DNA from: Mycoplasma sp. Bg1
GTDB lineage: Bacteria; Bacillota_I; Bacilli_A; Mycoplasmatales; Hepatoplasmataceae
DNA: 64,000 nt
NCBI GenBank assembly: GCA_001641205.1
Contig: LSMX01000001.1
Location: 1 to 64,000, forward strand
Direction: 5' to 3'
The notes under the pieces are model-generated. The model saw only the letters and a program-made list of their open reading frames with translations. It was not told where the DNA came from and did not search any database. Numbering within the stretch: position 1 is the stretch's first letter; each line of letters starts with the position of its first letter. A program made the translations under genes and the position numbers. Below, piece by piece: positions 1-11,450 of the stretch.

Positions 1-1504
1 CATTTTCTGGAAATCTAAATTTAATATTTGGTAAATTTACATATTTATAATGATCATTAGAATCAAAAGGATCATCAATTAAAATAATTATATCTTTAGT
101 AGCATAAGAAATATTCATTTCTAAATCGGTTAAAAAATAACAGAATGCCAACATTTTCTTTTCACCTTCAGAAAATTTATTAATTTTACTCTTATATACT
201 GGTTCAATTGAAAGGGTGGGTTCTTTAGTGTTTGTCCCAGAAGAAGTCATAGTTATTTTTAAATCATTAAAATCAAAAAAATCTAAATGCAAATTAATTC
301 TATCTATAATAAATTTTTTAGTTTCATTTTCTGCTTTTTTTCTTTCTTGATTTAGATCATATCTTTTTGATTTTAATTCAACTATTTCACTAACTTTATC
401 TTTTAATAATTGAGGATCTTTCACAATTCTATATCGATTACTTTTTATACATTTTTCAATATCACTTATTATTTTTTCTCTATCAAATTTAATAATTTCA
501 TTTAAATCTAAATCAAAAAGATTGTTTTTTTCTATTTGAGAATCAATAATGATATTATAATTTTTACTTTGTGTTTTAAATTTATTTAAATTATTTTCAA
601 TCTCAATATTTTTTTCATTCAAAATTTTAAAAAGTTCCTTATTGTTACTATTTAATAAAATAGTATCTATATTATAATTATTATTATCTATTGATGTAGA
701 AATCTCTTTTTTCAATTTGTGTTTAATTTTATTAAATTTTTCAAAATGTTTTTGAATTTCCATTTTTGTATAAGAAATATCCATAAATTCTATTTCTTCT
801 TCTGATTCATATGCCATTCTGTGTAAATTAAAAACTGTATCATTTTTAGCATTTTCATAACTAATAGTTAATTTGCTATTTAATGAGGATATATTTTTAT
901 TTAAGTCATTTATTGACACATAAATTTTATTAATAAAATTTATAGAATCATTAAATATTTCAAAATTTTTTAATGAAGATATGTCATTTAAAAGTTGACT
1001 TTCAGTCATTCAATCTAAAATTCCCATTTTATCAGCAATATTATCTTTAATACCCGTATCACTGAAAGAGGTATCTGCTAAAAAAACATTTTTAATTGAA
1101 TCGTATTTTTGATCAAATTCATTAACTAATTTATTAGAATCTGCTAAAAGATCTACAATATCAGAAGTTGCTTTATTAGTATCTTCCTCAATCTCTTTTA
1201 ATTTTTTACCAAAAAAGATTTTATATGATTGTTTTTTATTATTGACATCTCTTTTTATTCCATTTTCATTGGTTTCTTTATCTAAATCATAAATATAGAC
1301 ATTACTTCTAATATAATCTTCATTAAATAAAAATACATTATATTTTGAACATAATTCTTTATTTAACTTTCTTAATAATGTTGTTTTTCCTACACCATTT
1401 TTACCATAAATATAAGCAACATCCTTTGAAAAGATTCTTTCTATATCTTCTGTTCCTAATGTTAAATATTCTTCATTAATTTCAAAATCATTAATTTCAA
1501 CCAT
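1..1504 (-). CDS. AAA_13-type P-loop ATPase, RloC/PrrC-like class (3' end cut by window edge)
   Basis: About 500 residues are visible; the C-terminus lies beyond base 1. Seen: a Walker A motif GKNGVGKTT near residue 34, a long Lys/Glu/Asn-rich probable coiled coil (about 90-400), then an ABC-type signature FSEGEKK near 442 and a Walker B IILIDDPFDS near 472. The combination of IDDP-x-x-S and an SMC/RecF-like layout is typical of the AAA_13 family, which includes the RloC and PrrC anticodon nucleases and other defence ATPases. No CxxC zinc hook was seen in the part of the coiled coil I translated. PrrC is classically encoded inside type I restriction loci, and this gene is two genes from hsdS, so a tRNA-nuclease role is possible, but the domain that would decide it is outside the window. 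The ATG at 1504 is preferred over an upstream TTG at 1513; neither has a good ribosome-binding site. One UGA-Trp is seen near 1007. Confidence 0.7.
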
Positions 1505-1643
1505 AATAAACAAATTATAAAGTTATAATAATTTATTTATTAATAAACTTATTATTATTTTAAAAATTTTAAATTAGATATATTATAAATAAATCAAATA
1601 TTATTCTAAAAAAAATATAAATGAATAACAAAAATCATTATTA

Positions 1644-2585
1644 TTAAAATTTTTCTTTAGGTTCAATTTGATTATCTTGTTCAATATTTCAATTAGAAGA
1701 AACATAATATTTTCATAAATCACTTACTTTTGCTAAACGATTTTTATATTTTTGTTTTTGTTGATTTCAACAGCCATCATATTCTTTTCATTGTTCATTA
1801 ACAATTTCTCTTGATTTTTCCATTCTATTAAATGTTGCAACAAAACTAATTATTCAATCATAAATTAATAATAAATATTTTTCATCTATTTCATATGTAG
1901 TTTTTTGTGAAATAATATTAATTAATGTTGAACTACATTCTATTTTTTCTGTTCAATATAAATTATTTTCATTATCAAATTTTTTAATATATTCATCTAT
2001 ATCTTGTATTGAAATTGAATTAACAACTTTCTTTTTTTGTTCTTCAATAGTTTTTGGTAAAGTAATATTTTTACAATCTTTTTCTTTATCTAAATAATCA
2101 TCATTTATAAAATAATTTAACCCTTTTTTAACTAAAGGTAATTTATAAAAATATGCTGCGCTAACATCACTTTTTGTTGTTGCATATGTTTTATCTAAGA
2201 AATATATAATTTCTTCTAATTGTTGTGAAATTACATTATTAAATAATATATTTATTTTTTGTATATTTTGTAATAAAACTTCATTTACTGAATTTAAAAG
2301 AATTTTAATATTTAAATTATTTTGTTGTATTTGATCTTCCAAATCATCTTTCTCATTTATTTTTTTAAAATTTGATTCTTTATTGTTCTTTTCTGATTTG
2401 AGAATTGTTTTTAAGTCATCTTTTAATTCACTAAATTCATCTTGTAAATAAATATTTATATTTTTGATTTTTTTTCAATATTTATATTTCTTTTTTATTT
2501 CTAATGCCAAATATACGGATCATCCACCTAAAATTAAAGTGGCAACAAGTGACAAAGAACTTAAAATAATAGATGTGGTTTCCAT
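1644..2585 (-). CDS. membrane-anchored coiled-coil protein of unknown function, downstream of hsdS
   Basis: 313 residues when UGA is read as Trp. The start at 2585 has a strong AAGGAAG Shine-Dalgarno. Residues 5-30 form one hydrophobic membrane segment (SIILSSLSLVATLILGGWSV), followed by a basic stretch and a long charged, probably coiled-coil, cytoplasmic part. Not recognised as a known family. It lies 60 bases downstream of hsdS on the same strand and may be transcribed with the restriction operon. A clearly homologous copy, broken by frameshifts, stands at 10622-11401 on the opposite strand beyond the second hsdS. The pair therefore brackets the type I locus in inverted orientation, which argues that it belongs to the same duplicated or mobile unit. 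Confidence 0.75.
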
Positions 2586-2645
2586 TTAACTTCCTTTTTT
2601 CTTTTTTAAAAATAATATATAAATTATAAAAAATATTAAATAAAA

Positions 2646-3905
2646 TTAAAATATTAATTTATTTAATAAAATATTTTTATATTCATTTATATTTTTATAT
2701 TCTAATTCCAGTTGATTAATTTGTTGATCAAGATTACTTAATAAAAGTCCAATTTTTTGTTGTTCATAAATAGATGGAAGACTAAAATCAATATTATAAA
2801 TATCATTTTTATTTATTGTTTTTATAGTACTTCCTTCACCAATTATTTTTAGAAATTCCTTTTGGTTATATAAAAAATAAAAAATAAAGAGATTATCTAA
2901 ATTTTTACTAATTGGTTCAATAAAATAAAGTGTAGAATCAAGGATAGATGAAAATTTTGTTAAACAAATTTTCCCTCTTCCTTCACCTGTTTTACTAATT
3001 AGAATAGAATTTTTAGGCAATATTGTAATTCGACTTTTGTCTATTTTTTTTAGAAAAAGTTCATGCCTAGTAGTGAAAAGATTATCTTTACTTACTTGTT
3101 TTGTTTTAACTAAAACATTTTCAAGATCTTCATAATTAGTAATTGATGAAGTTTCATCTTTTATAAGATTATTATGAACTGATATTTTAATATAATCTTC
3201 TAAATTAGTTTCTTTTCAATTAGGATAGTTATTTCCATTTTCATCAAGAACTTTTATTTGTTGATTAAAAATTTGTTCTAATAAGGATTTTTTATATTCA
3301 TTAGTTAAGATAATTTCTTCTTTCTGTAATTTAATATAATCATCAATTTTAGATAAGAAAGATCCTATTTTTTGTTGTTCAGTAAGAGAGGGTAAATTTA
3401 AATTAATATTTTTTACATTTTGTAAATTTAAATTAGATTGTGTTCCCAAGTTAATATATTTTAAAATAGTTTTTTTATAAAAAATTAAATAATAATATAA
3501 ATAATTTAATACTAATTTATTTTCATTAGGAATTATTCCCAAAATCGCTTGATTTGTTGTTAATTTAATTTTATTAATTGCAGTAAATCCGATAGAAGCA
3601 TAAATACTATATAAAATACTATTTTCAGGAATTATTCAAGAAGAAGAATTATTTAGACCTTCTTCTGTTATGTTTATATTAGTATAAGTAACATATTTTT
3701 GTTGACTAGTTAAATCATTGATTTTTGCAAAAGGTATATTTCCATTAGAATAAAAATCTTTATTTCCAATAAACGGAGTTCCACCACCCTTTATTTTTAA
3801 AACATTGTTTTTTAGTTTATCCTTTTTCCAATTAGGATAACTATTTCCCAAATCATCAAGAAATCTTAACTTATAATTAGAACTAACTTCATCCTTATTT
3901 ATCAT
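2646..3905 (-). CDS. hsdS: type I restriction enzyme specificity subunit HsdS (copy 1)
   Basis: 419 residues, two target-recognition domains in the usual order: a start sequence (YKLRFLDDLGNSYPNWKK), TRD1 to about 175, the central conserved helix with EQQKIGSFLSKIDDYI (about 175-230), TRD2, and a second conserved helix ending in LLNKLIF. HsdS determines the DNA sequence recognised by the HsdM2S methylase and HsdR2M2S nuclease. Its start overlaps the end of hsdM by 11 bases, so translation is probably coupled; the operon order is hsdR-hsdM-hsdS. The central conserved segment (3225-3379) is almost identical, in inverted orientation, to that of the second hsdS at 8586-9779, and the 5' and 3' ends also match closely, whereas the TRDs differ. 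This is the arrangement needed for specificity switching by inversion. Several UGA-Trp codons; no frameshift seen. Confidence 0.93.
3225..3379 (-). repeat. inverted-repeat partner in hsdS copy 1 (central conserved segment)
   Basis: About 155 bases that match 9099-9253 on the other strand with one mismatch noticed by eye. The segment encodes the helix between the two recognition domains. Identity this high at nucleotide level between genes whose recognition domains are unrelated points to recent gene conversion or inversion. Confidence 0.85.
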
Positions 3906-5484
3906 CTTTTTTAACTTCTACCCTTTGAAGTTGCTTTTCTTGCTCTAATATTTTTTCTAGAAGCTCTTTCTTTTTAAAATTTATTTCTTTTAGTTCAGCT
4001 TTAATTAAATCAAGATCGCGATAAACCACCTCATCATTTAAATCAATGTATCTAGATAGATTAAGATTATAATCATTTTCTCTTATTTCTTTTCTACTTA
4101 CTAGTCTTGAATACTTATCGATCTCTTTACTATTTTTATAGGTATCTACAATTTTTTTTATATTATCATCGGTAATTTCATTTTGGTTTTTTAACTTGCT
4201 AAATTCTTTTGAACTATCAATAAAAAGAATTTCTTCCTTGCTATTTCTATTTTTTTTAAAAACCCAAATGATAGCAGGAATTCCTGTTCCAAAAAAGAGT
4301 TTTTCTGGAAGTCCAATAATTGCATCTAAACTATTTTGCTGTTCAATAATGTGTTTTCTAATTGCCTTTTCACTATTACCCCTAAATAAAACACCATGGG
4401 GACAAACACTAGCCATCACCCCTACTATTGGGTCTAGATGAGCAAGCATGTGTTGAATAAAAGCAAGTTCTGCTCTTGAACTTGGAGCAAGGACATTATA
4501 CTGAAAGAAGCGTTCATCTTGGAGGAGATCACCCCTTTTAGCTTCCCATCTAGTTCCAAAGGGAGGATTTGCAACAATTAGTTCAAATTTAGGTTCATCC
4601 TTAAACTTATCATCAAAAAGGGTATCACCGTTTTTGATGACAAATCTTTCATAAGGAATTTTATGGAGGAACATGTTCATTCTTGCTAAGTTGAAGGTAG
4701 TATGGTTTAACTCTTGGCCATAGATTCTTCTAATTCCTTTTTTATCATCCCCACCATTTTTTAAAACGATTTCATCATTTACCCGCAGAAGTAATGAACC
4801 AGATCCACAGGTTGGATCATAAACTGTTTTAACCTCCATTTTATCAATTGTTACTAGTTTTGCAAGCAATTTTGAAACATTAAAGGGGGTATAAAATTCG
4901 CCCCCTTTTTTTCCGGCTGTGCTTGCAAACTTCCCAATTAAATATTCATAAGCATCACCCAAAACGTCATGTTCATTAAGTTCAAGTTCTGTTTCAATTG
5001 CTTTAATTTTTAACATTAAATCTTTTATTAAAGAAGCTCTTTCCCCATCAGTAATCCCCAGACGGGTATCATCAAGTCTAATATCAGAAAAGAGGTTTTT
5101 TAAATCATTACTACTTTTTCTTCCAATAGTAGAATCACTTATTTCACTAAAGGCTTTTTTTAAATTGGAAATAAGTTCCCTGTTATCAAATTGCAAAATA
5201 TTATTATATAAATACTTTGGATCAAAGTAGTAACCAATATAATCAATTACAGCATCTTCAATTCCTTCTTGCACTTCTTTATCATAAGTTTCTATCTTAT
5301 CAATTGTTTTATCTTCTTTTTTTAATTCTTCTGTTAAAAATTTTTCTTCCTTATCTGATAAGAATTTGAAGAAAATTAACCCTAGAATATAATTTTTATA
5401 TTCTGAAGCATCCATCTTCCCGCGTAGGCCATTAGCCATTTCTCATAGTTTACTATATAAAGTTGTATTTTTTGTTTTTTCCAT
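3895..5484 (-). CDS. hsdM: type I restriction enzyme modification subunit HsdM
   Basis: 529 residues. The start is at 5484 (MEKTKNTTLYSKLWEMANGLRG), with AAAAGGA just upstream; the first UGA-Trp is at residue 14, which is why a standard-code reading would begin 15 codons late. The N-terminal helical HsdM domain (residues 10-150) is followed by the N6-adenine methylase domain, with AdoMet-binding motif I DPTCGSGSLLL near 222 and catalytic motif IV NPPF near 306, then the C-terminal helical part. It methylates adenine at the site chosen by HsdS. It starts 10 bases after the hsdR stop and overlaps hsdS by 11 bases, forming one operon. The length is normal for the family. Confidence 0.96.
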
Positions 5485-5494
5485 TTAAGTCCTT

Positions 5495-8413
5495 TTAAAG
5501 TGTTGTATTTTGATAAATTGTTTCTATTTTGGCAATAATTTCGCGATTTATTACTGATTGTTTTGAAAGTGGATAATATTTATGAATAGTTTTAAAATCT
5601 TGGAGATCAAATTCATTTATTTGTTCATATTTTGTAATTACATTTTCAAACTTACCTTGATCTAGTTCATATTCTAAGGCAAGTTCAAAAAGTTCATCTA
5701 CCCTTGTTTTATCAATAAAGTCATTTAGCATCTCTACTAAACTGTTATGGTCTTTTCAGTCCTGAAGAATTTCTCCATTAGTTTCCATTCCGCTTAAAAC
5801 TTGATCAAGAAATTCCTGTACTAAGGTAATTAGTTTTTGGGGATAGTTACTTCTTTTTTCAAGCAGATCAATTACTTCCTTGCTAAGAGTTTCAAACTCT
5901 TTTGCATCAATTGCAGTTGGATCTTTTGCAAGCATTTTTTCAATGTATTCTGCATCTACTATTGAAGTATCAAGCAGTTCTACCTTAAAATCAATTAGAT
6001 TTAAGCCAGAAACTTTTTCTTCTTGGTCCTGGCTTTCACGGTAAAGATTTTTATAAACCCGTTCATACTCTTTATAATTAGTTTCATTAATTGCAAGATC
6101 ATCGTGATCAAACTCGATAAAGGTTTTAAGAAGATTTAATAAGGGAAATAAGTTTCTAAATTCTAAAACAAAATCTCTTTTTTCTTCTTCACTTTTTAAA
6201 TTTAAAACTTCTTCTACTAACCCAAATTTAGCTTGCATTGCTAAAATTAATTCATTAAATTCAGCAACGTATTCAAGGTAAGGTTTTTGATCAAAAAGAA
6301 TTGCACTAGCATCCCCACTAGAAAAGAGCTTAATTGCTTCATCTGTTTTTCCTTTTAGGGGACGAAAACTAACAATGTTTCCATATTCTTTACTTCCATC
6401 CATGGTTCTATTTGTTCTTGAAAAGGTTTGAATTAAATTATGATATTCAACATTTTTATCAAGATAAATTGTATTTAAGTATTTAGAATCAAAACCAGTT
6501 GTTAACATGTTTACAACAAGAACTAGATTTACCCTTTTAGTAGGATTATCCCCTTTCATGTTTTTAATTAGTCTTTCTCGATAACTTCTTTTATCTTGTT
6601 CACCAAAATCAGCACTAGAAAGGGGATTAGTTTTAGTAAATTGATAAAAGTTATTAATAATTTTTAATAAATTTTCCTCTTTATCACCCTCACTATTTTG
6701 ATCATCAGTTTTTCCATCAAGTGTAGAGGAGAAAATTGCAGCAAGAGAAATTTGTTTTTCTTTTATAAGATCATCATTTTGTTTAATAAATTCATCATAG
6801 TATTTAATTAGTACTGAAATATTACTACATACAAAAAGGGCATTAAATTTTTTATTTTTAGTTTTGTTATCGATTGTTTCAAAAACATATTTTACATTTT
6901 GTTTAATCCGATCAGGATGTTCTCAAATTTCTTTTTTATTTAATGAAGCATCAACTTCTTTTAAAACATCTTCAATGTCTTCTCCATCACTTAAACTATC
7001 TTTTGCTTCGTTTTGATATTCTCTTTTTAAATTTCAGGTATTTAAATATTCAATTGAAAAACGAAGGACATTTTTATCAGTAATTGCTTCTTTAATTGTA
7101 TATTTATGCAGGCAATCATCAAAATATTTTGCAGTTGTTTCTCCAGCTTTTCAGGCATTTTCAGTAAAAATTGGAGTTCCAGTAAAGCCAATCATTCTAG
7201 AATTTATAAAGTAATTACAAATTGCTTTATGTTGATCTCCAAACTGGCTACGATGACATTCATCAAAGATAAAAAGAATCTTTTTATCTTTGATTTGTTG
7301 ATTTTCCTTTTTATCTAGTTTTTCAATTGCTCTAGTTAATTTTTGGATTGTTGTAATAATTAATTTTTTTTGTCCTTCTTCTACTAGTTTAAACTGATTT
7401 AAAAGATCTCTTGTATTTTCAATATTTAAAATATCATTTGGATTAGTTGCAAAATCACTAAATTCCTCATTAGTTTGGGAATTTAAATCAATTCGATCAA
7501 CAACAAAAATAACTCCATCAATCTCTTTATCTTTACTATTTATTAAATCAGCTGCTTTAAAAGAGGTTAAGGTTTTTCCAGAACCTGTAGTATGTCAAAT
7601 ATAACCATTTCTTTTATTAGTTACTAATTGGTTTCTAATTGCTTCAATTGCATAAATTTGATAAGGACGAAGAACTTTAATTGAAGGATTGGTTTTTCTA
7701 TTTTGAAAAACCATATAGTCAGCAAGCATTTTAAAAAGATGTTCTCTTTTTAAAAAGGCCTCACTAAAACTTAAATGATTATCTTTATTTACACTAATTA
7801 GTTCATTTATTTTATTATTATCTACATCAGTTCAGGTAAAGGCTTGATTATAGTTTAGATGTCCATTTTTGGTAGTAGTTGCAAAGTACTTAGTATAAGT
7901 CCCACTAGAAATAATAAATAATTGAAGGAAATTAAAGAGGTTATTATAAGAATTTTCACCATATTTTCTAACTTGATTAAAGGCTTCACTAAGTTCAATT
8001 CCTCTTTGTTTGAGTTCAATTTGAACTAAAGGCAATCCATTTACTAAAATAGTTACATCATATCTTCGACTATTTTTACCAACTGCTTGAAATTGGTTTA
8101 TTACTTGAAAGGAATTATTTAAAAAAGTAAGGGGATCAAAAGCTTTTAATGATTGCTCTTTGTTGCTGCAATCATTAAAAGAAAATTTATCATCCCTAAT
8201 TCTTTTTGATCGCTCAAAGATATCTCCAGTATCTAGTCAGTTATAAAAACTTTCAAAATCTAAATCACTTTTAAAAGTGTAGTTATTTAACTTTTCGATT
8301 TGTGCTTTTAAATTAATTTTTAAATCTGCTAAATTATTAATTGTTAAATACTGATAACCTTGATCTTGTAATTTATTTATTAATTGTTCTTCTAATGTGC
8401 TTTCTTTTTCCAT
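5495..8413 (-). CDS. hsdR: type I restriction enzyme endonuclease/translocase subunit HsdR
   Basis: 972 residues with UGA as Trp, normal for HsdR. Seen in order: the N-terminal nuclease domain with the acidic residue before [10 protein letters not shown] and the catalytic IELK near 132; the motor domain with Walker A TTGSGKT near 280 and the DEAD-box form DECH near 383; helicase motif III-like GFTGTP; the second RecA lobe with MLTTGFDS and QTFSRTNR; and a C-terminal helical domain that contacts HsdM. Start ATG at 8413 with AGGA eight bases upstream. First gene of the hsdRMS operon, divergent from the second hsdS across a 172-base gap that must hold both promoters. The frame is continuous throughout. 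Confidence 0.96.
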
Positions 8414-8585
8414 TATTTTCCTACTTTTTTACTTTACAAAATTTTTTATCAAGCATAAAAAATAGATAAAGTATTTATATAAATTATATAATTTATTTAA
8501 AAAGAAAATGAAATAACTAATTTTTAATTAATTACTAAATAAAAGTAATTAATTAAAAATATTTATAAAATTATTAAAAATAGTA
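8414..8585. promoter_or_regulatory. divergent intergenic region between hsdR and second hsdS
   Basis: 172 bases, very AT-rich, between two genes that start in opposite directions. It must contain the hsdR promoter and, for the second hsdS, either a promoter or nothing if that copy is silent. The only possible -10 hexamers I see are poor TATAAA/TAAAAT forms on each strand, and the second hsdS has no Shine-Dalgarno, while hsdR does. Confidence 0.45.
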
Positions 8586-9779
8586 ATGGAAAATCAAGAA
8601 AATAGCAAACTAGAAAGTAATTATAAATTAAGATTTCTTGATGATGATGGAAATAGTTATCCTGATTGAGAAGAAATAAAATTATCTGAAGTTATTATTA
8701 AAAATAAGCTAAAAAACAAAAAAAATGATTATTTTCCTGTAGAAACAATTAGCAATAAATTTGGATTTATTAAACAAAGTGATTATTTTAATAAAGACAT
8801 TGCAAGTATTAATAAAAATAATTATTATATTGTCAAACAAGGTATTATTGCTTATAATCCTTCAAGAATAAATGTGGGTTCTATTGCATTAAAAAAAACG
8901 AATTATAATTCATTAATTAGTCCGCTTTATATTAACTTTTATTGTGATACTATAAAATTAAATCCATTTTTTTTAATTAATTATTTTAAAACAAAAGTAT
9001 TTTATTCTAATAGATTAAAATTTACAAATAAAGGAGTTAGAGAGAATTTTATTTATGAAGAATTAAAAAAACTTAATTTTTTATTGCCTTCACTTCCTGA
9101 ACAACAAAAAATAGGATCTTTCTTATCTAAAATTGATGATTATATTAAATTACAGAAAGAAGAAATTATCTTAACTAAAGAATATAAAAAATCCTTATTA
9201 GAACAAATTTTTAATCAACAAATAAAAGTTCTTGATGAAAATGGAAATAACTATTCTAAGTGAAAAGAACAAAAAATAAAAGATATTTTTGAAGTAGCAA
9301 GAGGACCTATGTTAATAAAAAATCAAATGAAGAAAGAAAAATCAGAAGATTATATATTTCCCGTTTATTCTTCGCAAACTTCAAACAATGGAGTTATAGG
9401 TTACTATAATCAATATCTTTTTGAAAATGCAATTACTTGAACAACTGATGGATATTATGCAGGCGATTTTAATTATAGAAATGAAAAATTTTATGTGACA
9501 ACTCATTGTGGAATTTTAATAAATAATAAGGGCTATTGTAATGAATTCATAGGTGAATTTTTAAATAAGAAAGCTAAAAGTTATGTTATCAAATTAGCAC
9601 AACCTATGTTGCAAAAAAATATTGTAATGGAAATATCTCTTTCTTTTCCTTCTTATCTTGAATCACAAAAACTCGGAAATTTATTTTCTAGTATTAATCA
9701 ACAAATTAGCCAATTAGAATTAGAATATAAAAATTTAAATGAATACAAAAATGTTTTATTAAATAAATTAATATTTTAA
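8586..9779 (+). CDS. hsdS: type I restriction enzyme specificity subunit HsdS (copy 2, inverted)
   Basis: 397 residues, complete, two target-recognition domains. N-terminus YKLRFLDDDGNSYPDWEE, TRD1, central conserved helix EQQKIGSFLSKIDDYI, TRD2, and C-terminus LLNKLIF as in copy 1. The conserved segments match copy 1 almost base for base, while both TRDs differ, so the two genes specify different DNA targets. Copy 2 lies on the other side of hsdR and in the opposite orientation, without an hsdM in front of it. It has no clear Shine-Dalgarno, so it may be a silent or weakly expressed reservoir. The same hsdS-hsdR-hsdM-hsdS plan is known in Mycoplasma pulmonis, where inversions switch specificity. 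Confidence 0.92.
9099..9253 (+). repeat. inverted-repeat partner in hsdS copy 2
   Basis: Partner of 3225-3379; see that entry. Recombination here would swap the first recognition domains of the two hsdS genes while inverting the roughly 6 kb that holds hsdM and hsdR. Confidence 0.85.
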
Positions 9780-9819
9780 TAAAACATTTTTATTTATAAT
9801 ATATTAATAAATAAAGATA

Positions 9820-10506
9820 ATGAAAAATGAAGCAAATTTAATAAAAATAACTGCACAAGAAAATAATACATCTATTGAAAATCAAGATAATAAAAGAATT
9901 TCATTTTGACCTTTTTCTTTCTTTAAAGGAAATGTAGAAGTTAGTATTTCAAAAGAAGAAATGAATGATATTTATACTTTAATTGAAAATAAAGTTAATA
10001 AAATTTTTGAAAATTTTAAAAATGAAGAAGAAATTCTTGATCAAAGAAAAATAATAAATGAATATATTGAAAGATTGCTAACAGAAGAATTAAAAAAATC
10101 AAAAACAGGAAACTATAACTCAAAAACAATTGATATATTTGAAAAATTAATTAAATGTGAAAAACTATCAGCAATTGAAAAATATGATCTTCTAAATAGA
10201 ATGACAATGTGAACAGATTTGGAATTGGAAAAAATTGAATATATTGTAAATATATTGCTATTTATTACTACAAGGTTTCCTTCAGAAGCACTTAATTATT
10301 ATCTTTATCAAAAAGAAATAAGAGATGAATTATTTTTTGAATATTTCAATTTTTTTAATGAATTTAATATGTTAGATTTAGGTATTTCAATGGCAGGAAC
10401 AGTTGATCAATATCCTGCAACTGAGGGCAGATATAAACTAATAAAAATGAATAAAAATTTTATTATTTTAGCAAATCTTATTTTTGGAAGAGAAGTAATA
10501 AAATAA
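9820..10506 (+). CDS. unknown protein downstream of second hsdS
   Basis: 228 residues with UGA as Trp, acidic/basic mixed, soluble by appearance: an N-terminal disordered stretch, then ISFWPFSFFKGNVEV and a mostly helical remainder. No motif recognised. It starts 40 bases after hsdS copy 2 on the same strand; a TATAAT lies about 20 bases upstream and no Shine-Dalgarno is seen. It has no counterpart on the other side of the restriction locus, unlike the neighbouring membrane-protein gene. Confidence 0.65.
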
Positions 10507-10621
10507 AGATAACGGATTATAAAAATAGTTATGAATTTATTAGATTTATAACAATTAATTAAAATTAAATTAGCAATAAATCAAGCAATTTAAATTTACA
10601 AATTATAAAAAGGAGAAATAA

Positions 10622-11401
10622 ATGGAAACAGCATCAATTATTTTAAGTTCTTTATCTATTATTGTTGCTTTAATATTAGGGAGCTGATCAGTATATCTAG
10701 CTTTAAATATTAAAACTAAAAAAAAATATTGAAAAAAAATAAAAAATATAAATAATTTATTACAAAAACATATGGGAAATTTAAAAGGGGAATTAAAAAA
10801 AGAGCTCAAAAAAGCAAAGAAACAAAATGAATTAATAAAAATAAATTATGAAGAACAAACTAAAGAAGGAAAAGAAGAACAAATAGAACAAAATATAAAA
10901 AATATTAAAATATTTTTAGCGAGCATTAATAATGTTTTGTTATCTAATCCTCAAAAAGTAAACATATTATTCAATGAAACACTTAATAAGCAAATAGAAG
11001 AAATTATATTTTTCTAGAAGTAAATTATTCAACAACAATAAGTTATATAAGTGGTTCTTATTTCCGCAATTTATCCTTAAAAAAATGGGCTATCTTCGTA
11101 TTTTAGATGAAGATTATTTAAGCAAGGAAAAAGATCCAACTACCAATGAAAAAAAACAAAGGAATTAAGTGTGCAATTTGGTTTTAATGATATGAGTGAA
11201 TATATTGATAATTTTAATGCTTTTTCTAATAATATTTATTGAACGGAACAATTGAAATACAATGGTATCAAAAAGAATTTTTTATATCAAAAAATATCTT
11301 ATAAACTTGATGAAAAATATTTATTATTAATTTATAAAGAAATAGTTAGTTTTGTCATGTGTTTTGATGAATTAACAAAATCAAATTGAAATCTGAAGTA
11401 G
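10622..11401 (+). pseudogene. decayed copy of the membrane-anchored protein at 1644-2585
   Basis: Begins intact (AAAGGAG Shine-Dalgarno, then METASIILSSLSIIVALILG) and is clearly homologous to the gene at 1644-2585. The reading frame stops at 11017 (TAG). Homology continues in other frames: GYLRILDEDYLSKEKD near 11085-11140 corresponds to LNYFINDDYLDKEKD of the intact gene, and NIYWTEQLK near 11230-11260 corresponds to NLYWTEKIE. At least two frameshifts are needed to restore the frame, so it is a decaying gene. It might still make a 131-residue truncated membrane protein. Confidence 0.8.
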
Positions 11402-11450
11402 GATTAAAATTTCTAAACTAAAAAATTAGATTAAATTATATAATTTTTTT

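Noticed and set aside
1514..1643. Small gene between the AAA ATPase and the membrane protein
   Set aside because: No open frame with a start signal on either strand; only AT-rich spacer.
5495..8413. hsdR as a set of broken fragments
   Set aside because: All fragments are in the same frame and separated only by TGA; the protein is continuous with all motifs in place.
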